This document shows, piece after piece, positions 18,994 to 31,084 of a stretch of 64,000 nucleotides of DNA (the first letter of the stretch is position 1; every line of letters begins with the position of its first letter). This DNA comes from Atlantibacter sp. RC6 (lineage in GTDB: Bacteria; Pseudomonadota; Gammaproteobacteria; Enterobacterales; Enterobacteriaceae). Both the position numbers and the translations under genes were made by a program. The stretch spans positions 296,173 through 360,172 of the forward strand of contig NZ_JACHZE010000003.1 of the NCBI RefSeq assembly GCF_014193285.1, read 5' to 3'. The notes under the pieces are model-generated. The model was not told the DNA's origin. It was given only the letters and a program-made list of their open reading frames with translations, and did not search any database.

Positions 18994-20250
18994 TTAAAAC
19001 TCTTTTCGTAGCCACCCGTTGAGTCGTTTGATCCACGAGCCGACTGAAGTCCGTTTTTCCGTTTCCGTTTCACCACTGAGATGGGTTTCTTTCCCGTAGT
19101 GCAACAGGCCTACCGCCGTCGAATAGTAAGGCTCCTGAGCATAATCAGTAAGACCGGTAATATTCAATGGCTGCCCGATACGCACCTGCGTATGGAATAC
19201 GCGTTGCGCACAGGCGGCGAGGCCTTCAATTTGTGCTGCGCCGCCGGTTAAGACGATGCCAGCCGCAAGATGGTGTTTCACCCCTTGCTGACGCAACTGC
19301 TCCTGCAATTGCAAAATTTCTTCGTTCACGAGGTTGAGCAACTCGGTATAACGCGGCTCAATCACCTCGGCAAGCGTTTGACGCTGTAAACTGCGCGGCG
19401 GACGCCCACCCACGCTCGGCACTTCGACGCTTTCGTCTTTGCCGACAATCGACCCCAGCGCGCAGCCGTGGCGCACCTTAATCGCCTCGGCATCGCTCGG
19501 CGGCGTACCGAAGGCGTAAGCGATATCACTGGTCACCACGTTCCCGGCATAGGGGATCACTTTGGTATGACGCAGCGCACCGCCGGTATATACGGCGATA
19601 TCCATTGTACCACCGCCGATATCCACGACACAGACGCCAAGTTCACGTTCATCTTCAGTCAGCACCGAATAGCTCGCTGCAAGACCTGCGAAAATGAGTT
19701 GGTCAACTTTCAGGCCACATCGTTCAACCGCTTTGACAATGTTTTTTGCCATATCGTTGTGGCAGGTGATCAAATGTACTTTAGCCTGCATACGTACACC
19801 GGATAACCCGACCGGATTTTTAATGCCTTCCTGATAATCGATGGCATATTCCTGAGGAATAACATGCAGAACGCGGTGTTCGTCGCGCACACGCACCGAT
19901 TTAGCGGTATGAACCACGTTTTCTACGTCTTCCTGCGTCACTTCCTCTTCGGAAATCGGCACCATACCGATTTCGTTCTGGCAACTGATGTGTTTACCCG
20001 AAAGCGCCAGATACACCGAAGAGATCTGGCAATCCGCCATCAATTCCGCCTGGTCGATGGCGCGCTGCACGCACTTCACCACCGACTCCAGATCGTTTAC
20101 CCCGCCTTTGTCCATGCCACGGGAGGGGCAACTCCCGACGCCAATAATATTGACCATACCGTCGGGCAGAACTTCCCCTACTAAAGCGGCGACCTTCGCG
20201 GTCCCGATCTCTAGTCCAACTACCAGTTTTCTGTCCGTCGCCTTGATCAT
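18994..20250 (-). CDS. ftsA: Cell division protein FtsA
   Basis: Actin-like ATPase that tethers FtsZ to the membrane. 418 residues, two fewer than E. coli. Actin-fold motifs: [16 protein letters not shown] (phosphate 1), [14 protein letters not shown] (phosphate 2, near 209-222) and [13 protein letters not shown] (adenosine, near 340-352). The C-terminus [16 protein letters not shown] is the amphipathic membrane-targeting helix. Start overlaps the ftsQ stop as ATGA. Confidence 0.97.
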   Translation of the reverse strand: MIKATDRKLVVGLEIGTAKVAALVGEVLPDGMVNIIGVGSCPSRGMDKGGVNDLESVVKCVQRAIDQAELMADCQISSVYLALSGKHISCQNEIGMVPISEEEVTQEDVENVVHTAKSVRVRDEHRVLHVIPQEYAIDYQEGIKNPVGLSGVRMQAKVHLITCHNDMAKNIVKAVERCGLKVDQLIFAGLAASYSVLTEDERELGVCVVDIGGGTMDIAVYTGGALRHTKVIPYAGNVVTSDIAYAFGTPPSDAEAIKVRHGCALGSIVGKDESVEVPSVGGRPPRSLQRQTLAEVIEPRYTELLNLVNEEILQLQEQLRQQGVKHHLAAGIVLTGGAAQIEGLAACAQRVFHTQVRIGQPLNITGLTDYAQEPYYSTAVGLLHYGKETHLSGETETEKRTSVGSWIKRLNGWLRKEF

Positions 20251-21077
20251 TGTTGTTCTGCCTGTGCCTGATTCTGTTGCTGATTAGGTTCTTCAACTGG
20301 CGCGGGTATCCAACCCACCGCCGCGCCTGAGTCGTAGCGCAAATCGACGTAACTGATTCGTTTTGCGTCAGCCTGCGACTGCTGTTGCAGAACCGGGTAA
20401 AGTTCTACAAACCGCGCCAGACGTTTCATCGTATCGCCTCTGCCCAGATTGAGCTTAATGTCATTGGTCAGCGTCAACTGCCAGGAGCGGCGAGCGGTCA
20501 TAGCCGCTTCCTTAACCGTGAACCTGTCCTTCGCCAGCACTTGTCCCATATCGCGATACCCCTGAAGGACTTCGCTTTCACTGCCTTCCGGGCCATACAG
20601 CATCGGTAAAATCTGTTTGCTGGTTCGCGAGGCCGGCACGCTGAACGCATTTCCCTGAGCGTCAATCATGTGCTGGTCATTCCAACGTGCTATGGGCACA
20701 TATTCAACCAGATGAATCTTCAATTCGTCCGGCCACTGCTTTCTTACGCTCGCCTGCTTGATCCAGGGCAAGCGTTCAATTTGCTGCTGGATGATATTGA
20801 CGTCCTGGGTCATAAACGTGCCTGGCGAACCTAACGCCAGGATCGACTGACGAATATCATCATTACGCGTGTAGTGCCTGTCTCCAGTCACCACCAGCTT
20901 TGATAAAGGAAGACGCTGCGCATCTTCCATCCAGCCCAATACCACCCAACCGCCAAAAAACACGGTACATAACACGGCCAGCAGAAACAATATTCCTGCA
21001 AGTCGCGTTCCATTATTGCGGTTCGAGGTCGTCACCTCCTCGGACCGGTTTCGGGTGTTTAGCGCCGCCTGCGACAT
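20247..21077 (-). CDS. ftsQ: Cell division protein FtsQ
   Basis: Bitopic divisome protein that recruits FtsB and FtsL. 276 residues. Short cytoplasmic part, one membrane helix at about 26-50, POTRA domain from residue 57 ([20 protein letters not shown]), then the beta domain ending in a Gln-rich tail. The start at 21077 matches E. coli [10 protein letters not shown] and has GGAG 5 bases upstream; an extension to 21107 inside ddlB is rejected. One base separates it from the ddlB stop. Confidence 0.96.
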   Translation of the reverse strand: MSQAALNTRNRSEEVTTSNRNNGTRLAGILFLLAVLCTVFFGGWVVLGWMEDAQRLPLSKLVVTGDRHYTRNDDIRQSILALGSPGTFMTQDVNIIQQQIERLPWIKQASVRKQWPDELKIHLVEYVPIARWNDQHMIDAQGNAFSVPASRTSKQILPMLYGPEGSESEVLQGYRDMGQVLAKDRFTVKEAAMTARRSWQLTLTNDIKLNLGRGDTMKRLARFVELYPVLQQQSQADAKRISYVDLRYDSGAAVGWIPAPVEEPNQQQNQAQAEQQ

Positions 21078-21078
21078 A

Positions 21079-21999
21079 TCACTCCGCCAATGCCAGAATA
21101 CGGACAACTAATTGCGAGAAGCTCAGCCCTGCCTGACGCGCCGCCATCGGCACCAGGCTGTGGCTGGTCATTCCCGGCGCGGTATTCACTTCCAGTAAAT
21201 AAAACGCGCCATCGCTATCCAGCATCACGTCAACCCGTCCCCAGCCCCGGCAACCCAGGGTGTTCCAGGCCTGAAGCACCAGCGCGTTCAACGCGCTTTC
21301 ACGATCGGCATCCAGGCCTGACGGGCAGAAATATTGAGTATCATCAGAGAGATACTTGGCCTCATAATCATAGAAGGTTCCAGCGGGTTGAATACGGATC
21401 GACGGTAAAATTTCTTCACCGAGGATCGCCACGGTAAACTCCGGGCCGCTCAGCCACTTTTCAACCAGCACTTCTTCGTCGTGTTCAAATGCTAAGGCCA
21501 GCGCCGCATCAAGGTTTTCTGATGCGTCGACTTTCGACATGCCCACGCTGGAGCCTTCACGGCTGGGCTTCACGATTAACGGCAAACCTAATTCCGCAAT
21601 CGCCTGACGGGTGGCGTCATCAAGCCCGGCGCGGAACGCTTTACGCGTCAACCCCACCCAGGGCGCAACCGGCAGACCCGCACCTTTCCAGAGCAATTTG
21701 GTACGCTGTTTGTCCATGGTGATCGCCGAGGCCATCACGCCGCTACCGGTATAGGGCAGCCCCATAAACTCCAGCAGCCCCTGCAATGTGCCATCTTCAC
21801 CGCCCCGGCCATGCAGGGCGATAAAGACTTTCTCGAAACCTTCTTCTTTCAGAGTGGTGACCGGCGTGTCGCGCGGATCAACGGCACAGGCATCAACGCC
21901 GCCTTCGCGCAGCCCTTTCAGCACCGCTGCGCCGGATTGCAAAGACACTTCACGCTCGGCGGAAAAACCGCCCAGCAGTACTGCAATTTTCTCAGCCAT
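21079..21999 (-). CDS. ddlB: D-alanine--D-alanine ligase B
   Basis: Makes the D-Ala-D-Ala dipeptide used by MurF. 306 residues from ATG 21999 as in E. coli. ATP-grasp enzyme: [14 protein letters not shown] at the N-terminus, [30 protein letters not shown] for ATP binding, and [21 protein letters not shown] for the metal site. The start lies 8 bases inside murC; ATG 22008 and GTG 22014 are possible earlier starts, but the GAGG spacing favours 21999. Confidence 0.97.
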   Translation of the reverse strand: MAEKIAVLLGGFSAEREVSLQSGAAVLKGLREGGVDACAVDPRDTPVTTLKEEGFEKVFIALHGRGGEDGTLQGLLEFMGLPYTGSGVMASAITMDKQRTKLLWKGAGLPVAPWVGLTRKAFRAGLDDATRQAIAELGLPLIVKPSREGSSVGMSKVDASENLDAALALAFEHDEEVLVEKWLSGPEFTVAILGEEILPSIRIQPAGTFYDYEAKYLSDDTQYFCPSGLDADRESALNALVLQAWNTLGCRGWGRVDVMLDSDGAFYLLEVNTAPGMTSHSLVPMAARQAGLSFSQLVVRILALAE

Positions 22000-23467
22000 G
22001 TTGCTCATCCTCACGCGTTTGCGGCTGCAACTTCACTTCAGCCAGGTGGCGAGCAATCTTGCCGATATTCCCGGCGCCCTGCACCAGAATTAAATCATTA
22101 CCGGTCAATACCGGCGCCAGCATCTCAGCAACTTGTTTCGGCTCGGACACCAGGATTGGGTCGATTTTGCCGCGCCCACGAATGGTGCGGCACAGCGAGC
22201 GGCTATCCGCACCAGGGATCGCCGCCTCGCCTGCGGAATAGACGTCCAGCATCAGCAGCGCGTCGACCTGTGACAGCACGTTGGCGAAATCGTCATACAG
22301 ATCGCGGGTACGGGTATAACGGTGCGGCTGGAATATCATCACCAGATTTTTATCCGGCCAGCCTGCGCGCGCCGCTTTAATGGTGGCGTCCACTTCTGTC
22401 GGATGATGACCATAGTCATCGACCAGCATCGCGGTGCCCGGTTTCTCGTTCACGGCTGCCAGCGGGAATTCGCCCAGGAAATCAAAGCGGCGGCCTGTGC
22501 CCTGGAAGTTTTCCAGCGCGCGCAGAATGGCCTCGTCTTCGATTCCCTCTTCCGTCGCTACCGCCACCGCTGCCGCGGCGTTGAGCGCGTTATGGCGTCC
22601 CGGCGCATTCAGGGTAACGCGCAGGTCCGGTTTATCCTGACGCAGGATAATAAAGTTGCCCTGCGCGCCTTTCTGCACGTACTGCTCGACGCGCACGTCG
22701 GCGTCATCGCTAAAACCGTAGGTGGTGGTCTGCCGGCCAACGCGCGGCAGCAGCTCACGGATCACCGGATCGTCGACGCACATTACCGCACGGCCATAAA
22801 ATGGCAGGTTGTGCAGAAAGTTAATAAAGGTCTGTTTTAAGTTCTCGAAGTCGCCCTGGTAGGTATCCATATGGTCGGCTTCGATGTTGGTCACGATAGA
22901 AACCATCGGCTGCAGGTGCAGGAACGATGCATCGCTTTCATCCGCTTCGGCAATCAGGTAACGGCTGTGCCCCAGACGCGCATGTACGCCCGCCGCTTTC
23001 ACCAGGCCACCGTTGACAAACGTCGGGTCGAGGCCCGCTTCGGCGTAAATGCTGGACACCATCGCCGTCGTTGTTGTTTTACCGTGCGTCCCGGCTATCG
23101 CGATGCCGTGACGAAAACGCATTAACTCCGCCAGCATTTCCGCGCGGCGGATCACCGGGATACGCGCTTCATGCGCGGCAACGATCTCCGGGTTATCCGC
23201 AGAAATCGCGCTGGAAACCACCACCACGCTGGCGTCGCTGACGTTTTCCGGGCGATGGTTGAAATAAATCGTGGCGCCTAAAGCAGCCAACTGCTGGGTC
23301 ACCGGGTTGGGCGCCAGGTCGGAGCCGCTAATCTGATACCCTTCGTTCGCCAGCACTTCGGCAATACCGCCCATGCCAGCACCGCCGATGCCGACAAAAT
23401 GAATGTGCCGGACGCGACGCATCTCGGGCACGATAGAACGCAGTTTCGCCAGTTGTTGTGTATTCAT
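21992..23467 (-). CDS. murC: UDP-N-acetylmuramate--L-alanine ligase
   Basis: Adds L-alanine to UDP-MurNAc, the first Mur ligase step. 491 residues, same as E. coli. Nucleotide-binding GIGGAGM at 26-32, ATP P-loop GTHGKTTT at 126-133, ATPase-domain EADESD near 174, and [10 protein letters not shown] in the C-terminal domain. Follows murG after 71 bases, the longest gap in the middle of this cluster, with no obvious promoter seen. Confidence 0.97.
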   Translation of the reverse strand: MNTQQLAKLRSIVPEMRRVRHIHFVGIGGAGMGGIAEVLANEGYQISGSDLAPNPVTQQLAALGATIYFNHRPENVSDASVVVVSSAISADNPEIVAAHEARIPVIRRAEMLAELMRFRHGIAIAGTHGKTTTTAMVSSIYAEAGLDPTFVNGGLVKAAGVHARLGHSRYLIAEADESDASFLHLQPMVSIVTNIEADHMDTYQGDFENLKQTFINFLHNLPFYGRAVMCVDDPVIRELLPRVGRQTTTYGFSDDADVRVEQYVQKGAQGNFIILRQDKPDLRVTLNAPGRHNALNAAAAVAVATEEGIEDEAILRALENFQGTGRRFDFLGEFPLAAVNEKPGTAMLVDDYGHHPTEVDATIKAARAGWPDKNLVMIFQPHRYTRTRDLYDDFANVLSQVDALLMLDVYSAGEAAIPGADSRSLCRTIRGRGKIDPILVSEPKQVAEMLAPVLTGNDLILVQGAGNIGKIARHLAEVKLQPQTREDEQHG

Positions 23468-23538
23468 TCTTCTAAAGCCTTTGGCATCAACGCCTTAACA
23501 TCTCAACATCACGCGGATCAAAAGGTTGTCCGCAAGAA

Positions 23539-24606
23539 TTACGCCTGTGTAACGGCGCGTACTTCATTGGCTACCCGTTCGGTAGCATCCACAATGGCCG
23601 CCCCGCGCGCCCGCTTTGCCATCGCCAGCAGAGTGGGACGATCCCATCCCGCCAGCGTTTCGCTCACCGCGTCGACGGTGAAGTGTGGCTGTTCAAAAAT
23701 CTTCGCCGCCCCGGCTTTCTCCAGCGGAAGCGCATTCCAGTACTGCTGGCGATCTTTGTGCTGGAAAGGCACAAACAGCGCGGGCAGACCGGCTGCGGCG
23801 AGCTCGCTCACGGTTAACGCCCCGGAGCGGCACACCACCACGTCGGCCCAGCTATAGGCCGCCGCCATATCATCAATAAATTCGGTCACTTTATGCTGCG
23901 GTTGACCGGCTGCGGCGTAAGCCTGCTGCACCTCGTTTAACGCGCCTTTACCACACTGGTGCCAGAGGGTGATTCGCTCGCCCAGACGCCCCGCCACCTG
24001 CGGCATGGTCTGGTTGAGGATACGCGCGCCCTGAGAACCGCCCACCACTAACACCCGCACCGGCCCTTCGCGGCCCGCCAGGCGCTGTTCCGGTTCCGGC
24101 AGCGCCAGCACATCGGTACGCACCGGGTTACCCACCACATCCGCATGGGGGAATGCGCCGGGGAAAGCCTGCATCACTTTGCTGGCGATTTTCGCCAGCC
24201 ATTTATTGGTCAGCCCGGCAATCCCGTTTTGCTCGTGCAGCACCACCGGGATGCCCAGCGACCAGGCTGCCAGACCGCCAGGCCCGGAAACATAGCCGCC
24301 CATGCCCAATACCACGTCCGGCTGATAGCGCTTCATAATGGCGCGCGCCTGCCGCCAGGCGTTAAAAATACGCATCGGCGCAAGCAACAGCGCTTTCACG
24401 CCTTTGCCGCGCAGCCCGGAGATGCGGATAAAGTCGATCTCAATGCCATGACGCGGCACCAAAGCCGCTTCCATCCGGTCAGCCGTTCCCAGCCAACGCA
24501 CCTGCCAGCCCTGGGCCATTAAATGGTGCGCCACGGCCAGCCCCGGGAACACATGTCCCCCGGTACCGCCTGCCATCACCATTAACCGTTTCGTCTGGCC
24601 GCTCAT
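23539..24606 (-). CDS. murG: Lipid II synthase (UDP-GlcNAc transferase)
   Basis: Transfers GlcNAc to lipid I, giving lipid II, at the inner face of the membrane. 355 residues. The G-loop GGTGGH is at 13-18, a second loop [11 protein letters not shown] near 102-112, and [12 protein letters not shown] near 125-136. The donor-binding region near 264-290 has [16 protein letters not shown] and the following [11 protein letters not shown]. It overlaps ftsW by 4 bases. Confidence 0.97.
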   Translation of the reverse strand: MSGQTKRLMVMAGGTGGHVFPGLAVAHHLMAQGWQVRWLGTADRMEAALVPRHGIEIDFIRISGLRGKGVKALLLAPMRIFNAWRQARAIMKRYQPDVVLGMGGYVSGPGGLAAWSLGIPVVLHEQNGIAGLTNKWLAKIASKVMQAFPGAFPHADVVGNPVRTDVLALPEPEQRLAGREGPVRVLVVGGSQGARILNQTMPQVAGRLGERITLWHQCGKGALNEVQQAYAAAGQPQHKVTEFIDDMAAAYSWADVVVCRSGALTVSELAAAGLPALFVPFQHKDRQQYWNALPLEKAGAAKIFEQPHFTVDAVSETLAGWDRPTLLAMAKRARGAAIVDATERVANEVRAVTQA

Positions 24607-25847
24607 CGGGCACTCCTTGTAAACGCCTGCGCCTTTTCCAGACGCGTTTCGTAGTCAATCCGTAACAACAGCATGATCGCGGTCGACATAATAATTAAGC
24701 TGGAGCCGCCATAACTGATCAGCGGCAGCGTCAGGCCTTTGGTGGGCAACATCCCCGCCGCCGCCCCGACGTTAACCAGTGCCTGGAAGCTAAACCAAAT
24801 GCCGATAGAGCACGCCAGAAACCCGGAAAAACGCTGATCGATCTCCAGCGCGCGGCGGCCAATCGACATGGCGCGAAAAGCGACGAAGAATACCATCAAA
24901 AGCGCCAGTACTACACCGATATACCCCAGTTCTTCGCCGATGATGGAGAAGATGAAGTCGGTATGCGCTTCCGGCAGATACTCCAGTTTTTGTACCGAAT
25001 TACCTAACCCCTGGCCCCACAGTTCGCCGCGGCCAAACGCCATCAGCGATTGCGTTAACTGATAACCGCTGCCGAACGGATCTTCCCACGGGTTCCAGAA
25101 CGAGGTCACACGCCGGATACGGTAAGGCTCCGCGAGGATCAGCAGCACAACCGCCGAGATCCCCATACCGATGATGGCGATGAACTGCCACAACTTAGCC
25201 CCCGCCAGGAACAGCATGGCCAGCGTAGTGACAAACAGCACCACCACCGTACCGAGGTCAGGCTGGGCGAGCAGCAGTATCGCCATCACCAGAATCACGC
25301 CCATCGGTTTTAAGAATCCGCGTAGGTTGTTGCGGACTTCATCTACCTTACGCACCAGGTAGTTGGACAGATAACAAAACAGCGACAGCTTGGAAAATTC
25401 CGCTGGCTGAATACGCAACGGGCCCAGAGCAATCCAACGCGATGCCCCGTTAACCGAGCTACCGACCACCAGTACGATCAGCAGCATTACAATAGACGCG
25501 ATTAACAGCGCGGCGCTGTAGCGCTGCCAGACTTCCATCGGCATCCGCAGCGTGACCAACGCCAGCATAAACGCCAGGAAGATATAGATAGCGTCACGCT
25601 TGGCGAACAGGAACGGATCGTCCGCCAGCCGTTGCCCAACGGGCATAGACGCCGAGGTCACCATAATAAAACCCACTGCCGCCAGGCCCAGCGTCAGCCA
25701 CAGCAGCGTGCGGTCATACATCACGAGGCTATTGGCGTCTTTATCCCTGGACCCCATCACCCAGCCTTTCAGCGCCACAAACAGCCATGCCAGGATACCG
25801 AATCCCGGGAAGCGTGGAACGCGCAGGCGAGGAAGAGACAACCGCAT
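24603..25847 (-). CDS. ftsW: Septal peptidoglycan polymerase FtsW
   Basis: SEDS-family glycosyltransferase working with FtsI at the septum. 414 residues with ten membrane helices, a basic N-terminal cytoplasmic part ([11 protein letters not shown]) and the family signature near the C-terminus: [25 protein letters not shown] begins near residue 360 (read in two parts). The large periplasmic loop contains [16 protein letters not shown]. One-base overlap with murD at the start, 4-base overlap with murG at the end. Confidence 0.97.
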   Translation of the reverse strand: MRLSLPRLRVPRFPGFGILAWLFVALKGWVMGSRDKDANSLVMYDRTLLWLTLGLAAVGFIMVTSASMPVGQRLADDPFLFAKRDAIYIFLAFMLALVTLRMPMEVWQRYSAALLIASIVMLLIVLVVGSSVNGASRWIALGPLRIQPAEFSKLSLFCYLSNYLVRKVDEVRNNLRGFLKPMGVILVMAILLLAQPDLGTVVVLFVTTLAMLFLAGAKLWQFIAIIGMGISAVVLLILAEPYRIRRVTSFWNPWEDPFGSGYQLTQSLMAFGRGELWGQGLGNSVQKLEYLPEAHTDFIFSIIGEELGYIGVVLALLMVFFVAFRAMSIGRRALEIDQRFSGFLACSIGIWFSFQALVNVGAAAGMLPTKGLTLPLISYGGSSLIIMSTAIMLLLRIDYETRLEKAQAFTRSAR

Positions 25848-27163
25848 CAGCCTAACTCCTTCGCCAGACGGGTAAACACATCACCGCGTTGCTCAAAGTT
25901 TTTAAACTGATCGAGGCTGGCGCAGGCGGGAGACAGCAGCACCATATCCCCTGGTTGCACTTTGCTGGCGATAATGCGCATGGCCTCTTCCATGGTAGCG
26001 GTTTGTTCCGCCACGTCCGGGCGCAGCGCCGCCAGTTCCGCACCGTCGCGGCCAAAACAGTAAAGACGAATATGGTCGCCTTGCAAATAGCGGTTGAGCG
26101 GAGAAAAGTCGGCGGATTTGCCGTCGCCACCCAGCAGCAGGTGCAGAGTGCCATCGATATGCAAACCATTGAGTGCCGCTTCGGTGCTGCCGACGTTGGT
26201 GGCTTTAGAGTCGTTGATCCAGCGCACGCCGTTATGGTCGTAAGCCAGCTGGAAGCGGTGCGCCAGCCCGGTAAAGGTGGTCAACGCTTTCAGGCTACTG
26301 GAGCGTGGCAGACCAACGGCATCCGCTAAGGCCAACGCCGCCAGGGCGTTGGTGTAGTTGTGACGGCCAACGATTTTCATCTCTTTCGCGTTAAGGATCT
26401 TCTCGCCTTTCACCCGCAGCCATGTATCGCCCTGCTGGTGGTTGAGATGGTAATCCCCGACGTCGATGCCGAAGCTCACGCAGCGTTCATCCGCCCCGCG
26501 CACCGGCATGGTCAGCGCGTCGTCAGCGTTCACCACGCAGACTTCAGCGTTTTCATAAATCTTGAGTTTTGCCGCGCGGTATTGCTGAAGGCCAAAGGGA
26601 TAGCGATCCATATGATCTTCGGTCACGTTCAGCACCGTGGCGGCTTTGGCGCGCAGGCTGTACGTGGTTTCCAGTTGAAAGCTGGAAAGCTCAAGCACAT
26701 ACAGCTCTTTTTCCGCATCCAGCAGCATCAGCGCTGGCAAGCCGATATTGCCGCCCACACCCACGCTGACGCCCGCCGCTTTCGCCATTTCACCCACCAG
26801 GGTGGTGACAGTGCTTTTACCGTTGGAACCGGTAATGGCAACAATGGGGGCCTGCGCTTCACGGCAGAACAGTTCAATATCGCCAATGATTTCAACGCCA
26901 GCGTCCGCTGCCGCGCTGAGTGACGGATGCGCCAGCGCCATACCGGGGCTGGCGATAATCAGATCGGCGTTCAACAGCCAGTCATCGTTCAGCGAACCCA
27001 AATGGCGCTCAACAGTTTCAGGAAGATTATCAAGGCCCGGCGGCGCCTGGCGGGTATCCATCACGCGCGGCGTCACGCCGCGCGCCAGGAAAAAGTCCAC
27101 GCAGGAAAGCCCGGTTAATCCGAGACCAATGATGACGACTTTCTTACCCTGATAATCTGCCAT
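25847..27163 (-). CDS. murD: UDP-N-acetylmuramoylalanine--D-glutamate ligase
   Basis: Adds D-glutamate to UDP-MurNAc-L-Ala. 438 residues. Rossmann start [13 protein letters not shown] at 9-21, P-loop TGSNGKST at 111-118, then [10 protein letters not shown] and the C-terminal-domain region with [22 protein letters not shown]. Starts two bases after the mraY stop. Confidence 0.97.
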   Translation of the reverse strand: MADYQGKKVVIIGLGLTGLSCVDFFLARGVTPRVMDTRQAPPGLDNLPETVERHLGSLNDDWLLNADLIIASPGMALAHPSLSAAADAGVEIIGDIELFCREAQAPIVAITGSNGKSTVTTLVGEMAKAAGVSVGVGGNIGLPALMLLDAEKELYVLELSSFQLETTYSLRAKAATVLNVTEDHMDRYPFGLQQYRAAKLKIYENAEVCVVNADDALTMPVRGADERCVSFGIDVGDYHLNHQQGDTWLRVKGEKILNAKEMKIVGRHNYTNALAALALADAVGLPRSSSLKALTTFTGLAHRFQLAYDHNGVRWINDSKATNVGSTEAALNGLHIDGTLHLLLGGDGKSADFSPLNRYLQGDHIRLYCFGRDGAELAALRPDVAEQTATMEEAMRIIASKVQPGDMVLLSPACASLDQFKNFEQRGDVFTRLAKELG

Positions 27164-27165
27164 GA

Positions 27166-28248
27166 TTAACGTACCTTCAGCGTCGCCAGGCCAATCAGCA
27201 CCAGCATCAGCGAAATAATCCAGAAGCGCACAATCACGCGCGGCTCCGGCCAGCCTTTCAGTTCATAGTGATGGTGAATCGGGGCCATGCGGAAAATACG
27301 TTGCCCGCGCAGCTTGAACGATCCGACCTGTAAGATCACCGACAGGGTTTCCACCACAAACACGCCGCCCATGATCACCAGCAGGAACTCCTGGCGCAGC
27401 AGTACCGCAATAATGCCCAACGCGCCGCCCAGTGCCAGAGAACCAACGTCGCCCATAAAGACCTGGGCCGGATAGGTGTTGAACCACAGGAAGCCGAGCC
27501 CTGCACCGACAATCGCCGTACAGACAATCACCAGTTCACCGGCATGCCGTAAATAAGGAATATGCAGATAGCTGGCGAAGTTCATGTTGCCAGTCGCCCA
27601 GGCCACCAGCGCAAAGCCCGCTGCCACAAACACGGTCGGCATAATCGCCAGGCCGTCCAGGCCGTCGGTCAGGTTAACCGCGTTGCCGGTGCCGACAATC
27701 ACGAAATAGGCCAGAATCACGTAGAAGATGCCCAGTTGCGGCATCACGTCTTTAAAGAATGGCACCACCAGTTCGGTAGCCGGCGTGTCTTTGCCCGCCA
27801 TATACAGGGCGAACGCCACGGTCAGGGCAATCACCGACATCCAGAAGTATTTCCAGCGGGCGATCAGGCCTTTAGTGTCTTTGCGCACCACTTTGCGGTA
27901 ATCATCCACAAAGCCGACCGCGCCATAACCCACCAGCACAAACAGCACGCACCAGACATAAGGGTTGGATGGATAGGCCCACAGCAGCACCGAAACCACG
28001 ATGGAGGTCAGGATCATAATCCCGCCCATCGTCGGAGTGCCGCGCTTGCTGAAGTGCGACTCCGGGCCGTCGTTACGCACAACCTGGCCAAAGGATAATT
28101 TTTGCAGATGCGCAATCATGCGCGGCCCCATCCATAACGAGATAAACAGAGCGGTCAGCAGGCTGACAATGGCGCGAAACGTCAGATAGGAAAAGACGTT
28201 GAAGCCGGAATAATATTTGACCAAATGCTCGGCCAGCCAAACTAACAT
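27166..28248 (-). CDS. mraY: Phospho-N-acetylmuramoyl-pentapeptide transferase
   Basis: Membrane enzyme that transfers phospho-MurNAc-pentapeptide to undecaprenyl phosphate, forming lipid I. 360 residues, ten membrane helices. GFVDDYRKV near 114-122 holds the conserved DD pair, [13 protein letters not shown] near 189-201 is the second signature, and [13 protein letters not shown] near 322-334 is the HHH loop. Overlaps murF by 7 bases at its start. Confidence 0.97.
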   Translation of the reverse strand: MLVWLAEHLVKYYSGFNVFSYLTFRAIVSLLTALFISLWMGPRMIAHLQKLSFGQVVRNDGPESHFSKRGTPTMGGIMILTSIVVSVLLWAYPSNPYVWCVLFVLVGYGAVGFVDDYRKVVRKDTKGLIARWKYFWMSVIALTVAFALYMAGKDTPATELVVPFFKDVMPQLGIFYVILAYFVIVGTGNAVNLTDGLDGLAIMPTVFVAAGFALVAWATGNMNFASYLHIPYLRHAGELVIVCTAIVGAGLGFLWFNTYPAQVFMGDVGSLALGGALGIIAVLLRQEFLLVIMGGVFVVETLSVILQVGSFKLRGQRIFRMAPIHHHYELKGWPEPRVIVRFWIISLMLVLIGLATLKVR

Positions 28249-29600
28249 GTCGCGGTCTCCTGTAATGCGCGAACCACCTCTTCCATGGCAGAGCTGCGTG
28301 AACCCTTCACTAAAATCGTCATAATGGTATGTTCCGCGCGTAGCGCCCTGAGGCGTTCGATCACGGCTTTTTTATCCTGATAATGTTCGCCTACGCCGCT
28401 GGCCTGGCTCAAAATTTCGCTGGCTTTGCCGACGCTTAAGACTTTGTCGATATTCGCAGCTTTCGCCGCTTCGCCCACTTCACGATGGCAGGCGTCGGAC
28501 TCCGCGCCCAACTCCGCCATATCGCCCACGACCATGACACGGTAGCCCGGCATTTCGCTCAGCACCTGCGCCGCCGCCGTCATGGAACCGACGTTGGCGT
28601 TGTAGCTGTCATCCAGCAACAGCTGGTTTTCAGCCAGTGGGATCGGGAACAGACGGCCCGGCACGGCTTTTAATTTCGCCAGCCCGGCTTTAATGGCATC
28701 ATGGCTTGCGCCCACCGCCGTCGCCAGCGCGCTCGCCGCGAGGGCATTGGCGATATTGTGGCGGCCCGGCAGGGGCAGCAGCACATCCACATCGCCAGTC
28801 GGGGTGACGAGGGTCAACTCGGTGCCGTGGCTGGTAATATGGATATTCGTGGCGCTGAAATCGCTTCCGGCGGCGTTCGGTGAAAAACGCCATACTTTGC
28901 GATCGCCGATCACCGCCTGCCAGTTCAGCCAGTCGTTGTTATCCGCGTTCAGGATCGCGATGCCGTCAGTGGTCAGGCCGGAGAAAATCTCCCCTTTCGC
29001 TTTCGCAACGCCCGCCAGCGAACCAAATCCTTCCAGATGCGCGGCGGCGAGGTTATTCACCAGCGCCGCTTCCGGACGAGTCAGCCCAACGGTCCAGGCG
29101 ATCTCGCCCTGATGGTTTGCGCCCAGCTCAATCACCGCGTACTGATGCTCCGGCGTCAGGCGCAGCAATGTCATCGGCACGCCGATGTCATTATTTAGGT
29201 TGCCTGCGGTAAAAAGCGTGTTGCCGCATTCGCTGAGGATCGCCGCCGTCATCTCTTTGACGGAGGTTTTGCCGGAGGAGCCGGTTAACGCCACAATGCG
29301 TGCCGGCACCTGCGAGCGCACCCACGCCGCCAGTTCGCCGAACGCGAGGCGCGTATCGCTAACGATAATCTGCGGCAGCGCCGCGTCTACCGGGCGGCTG
29401 ACCAGCAACGCGCCTGCCCCGCCCTGCTGCGCGGTTTGCGCGAAGTCATGGGCGTCGAAACGTTCGCCTTTGAGCGCCACAAACAGGCAGCCCGGCGTTA
29501 ATTTGCGGGTATCAGTAGTGACCGCGTCGATGACGCGATCGTCACCGCGCAACTCGCCGCCCAGCAGCGTGGCGAGTTTTTCCAGAGAAACCGGGATCAT
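28242..29600 (-). CDS. murF: UDP-MurNAc-tripeptide--D-Ala-D-Ala ligase
   Basis: Adds the D-Ala-D-Ala made by Ddl, completing the pentapeptide. 452 residues. Substrate domain at 1-80, P-loop TGSSGKT at 106-112, [13 protein letters not shown] near 158-170, and [14 protein letters not shown] near 330. 4-base overlap with murE. Confidence 0.97.
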   Translation of the reverse strand: MIPVSLEKLATLLGGELRGDDRVIDAVTTDTRKLTPGCLFVALKGERFDAHDFAQTAQQGGAGALLVSRPVDAALPQIIVSDTRLAFGELAAWVRSQVPARIVALTGSSGKTSVKEMTAAILSECGNTLFTAGNLNNDIGVPMTLLRLTPEHQYAVIELGANHQGEIAWTVGLTRPEAALVNNLAAAHLEGFGSLAGVAKAKGEIFSGLTTDGIAILNADNNDWLNWQAVIGDRKVWRFSPNAAGSDFSATNIHITSHGTELTLVTPTGDVDVLLPLPGRHNIANALAASALATAVGASHDAIKAGLAKLKAVPGRLFPIPLAENQLLLDDSYNANVGSMTAAAQVLSEMPGYRVMVVGDMAELGAESDACHREVGEAAKAANIDKVLSVGKASEILSQASGVGEHYQDKKAVIERLRALRAEHTIMTILVKGSRSSAMEEVVRALQETATC

Positions 29601-31084
29601 GCCACCACTCCTAACAGACGCGCGGCGGTCACACGATCCGAATAGTCCAGCCGACGCGTGCCGACGATTTGATAATCTTCATGGCCTTTACCGGCAATCA
29701 GCACCACGTCGTTTTCTTTAGCCTGCATAATGGCGTTGGTCACCGCTTCGGCGCGGCCTTCCACGGCACGCGCGCGACCGGCATCCAGCATACCGGCCAG
29801 GATATCAGTGATAATCGCTTTGGGATCTTCGGTACGCGGATTGTCATCGGTGACCACAACCACATCGGCGAACTGCTCGGCGATAGCCCCCATCAGCGGG
29901 CGTTTGCCTTTATCGCGATCGCCGCCGCAGCCGAACACGCACCACAGTTTACCGGCGCAGTGTAAACGCGCGGCCTGCAATGCTTTTTCCAGCGCATCAG
30001 GGGTATGGGCGTAATCCACGACCACGGTGGGCTTGTTCGGCGCGCTGAATACTTCCATGCGGCCGCACACCGGTTGCAGGCGGGACGCGGTTTCCAGCAG
30101 TGCCGGAAGCGAATAATCCAGCGCCAGCAGCGTTGCCAGCGCCAGCAACAGGTTGCTGACGTTAAATGCGCCCATCAGGCGGCTTTCGATTTCGCCGTTG
30201 CCCCATGAGGAGTCAAAGCGGATCGTCGCGCCGCTGTCGTGATAGCGCACCTCGCTGGCTTTCAGCCAGCGGCCCCGGCAGGCCGGGTTAATATTGTCTT
30301 CCATCGAGACCGCAACGGCGTCCGGCAATTTCGCCAGCCAGCGGCGACCCACTTCATCATCGGCATTGATGATGGGCTGCCCGTAGTGATGCGAAGAGAA
30401 TAGCAGCCATTTCGCAGCTTCGTAGCTCTCCATATCGCCGTGATAATCGAGATGATCGCGGCTTAAATTGGTAAACACCGAGGCCGCGAATTTCAGCGCA
30501 GCAACGCGGTGCTGCACCAGGCCGTGGGAGGACACTTCCATAGCGGCGAAGGTCGCACCCTGGTCCGCCAGGCCGCCCAGCACCTGCTGGACATCCACCG
30601 CAGAACCGGTGGTGTTTTCCGTCGGGCTGACTTTTCCCAACAGGCCATTACCCACGGTGCCCATCACGGCGCTGGTTTCGCCCAGCAGTTGGCTCCACTG
30701 CGCCAGTAATTGCGTGGTGGTGGTCTTGCCGTTGGTGCCCGTCACGCCGACCAGGCGCAACTGCTGGCTCGGCTCATGATAAAAACGCCCCGCCAGCGCG
30801 GATAACCGTTCATTTAACTGTTCGAGAAAGATAACCGGAACGCCGTGAATTTCACGGACTTCACCGTCAGTGGCTTCGCCTTTCGCTTCCGCCACAATGG
30901 CAGCTACACCTTGCGCTATCGCCTGCGGGATAAACCGACGCCCGTCCGCCTGATGACCGACCACAGCTACAAAAAGATCGCCCGCGGCAGCCAAACGGCT
31001 GTCGAGCGTCATTTCTCGTAGCGCGCGCGCAGGTAAACCCGTTACCCACGGCGCTAGAAGGTCGCGCAAATTACGATCTGCCAC
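29597..31084 (-). CDS. murE: UDP-MurNAc-dipeptide--meso-diaminopimelate ligase
   Basis: Adds meso-diaminopimelate to the growing stem peptide. 495 residues. P-loop TGTNGKTTT at 115-123, [13 protein letters not shown] near 211, [15 protein letters not shown] in the C-terminal domain, and the DNPR motif ([12 protein letters not shown] near 410) that selects meso-DAP over lysine. It overlaps ftsI by 14 bases at its start. Confidence 0.97.
   Translation of the reverse strand: MADRNLRDLLAPWVTGLPARALREMTLDSRLAAAGDLFVAVVGHQADGRRFIPQAIAQGVAAIVAEAKGEATDGEVREIHGVPVIFLEQLNERLSALAGRFYHEPSQQLRLVGVTGTNGKTTTTQLLAQWSQLLGETSAVMGTVGNGLLGKVSPTENTTGSAVDVQQVLGGLADQGATFAAMEVSSHGLVQHRVAALKFAASVFTNLSRDHLDYHGDMESYEAAKWLLFSSHHYGQPIINADDEVGRRWLAKLPDAVAVSMEDNINPACRGRWLKASEVRYHDSGATIRFDSSWGNGEIESRLMGAFNVSNLLLALATLLALDYSLPALLETASRLQPVCGRMEVFSAPNKPTVVVDYAHTPDALEKALQAARLHCAGKLWCVFGCGGDRDKGKRPLMGAIAEQFADVVVVTDDNPRTEDPKAIITDILAGMLDAGRARAVEGRAEAVTNAIMQAKENDVVLIAGKGHEDYQIVGTRRLDYSDRVTAARLLGVVA

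Noticed and set aside
17842-19011. 389-codon frame opposite ftsZ
   Set aside because: Antisense shadow of a highly conserved gene; no ribosome site and no domain.
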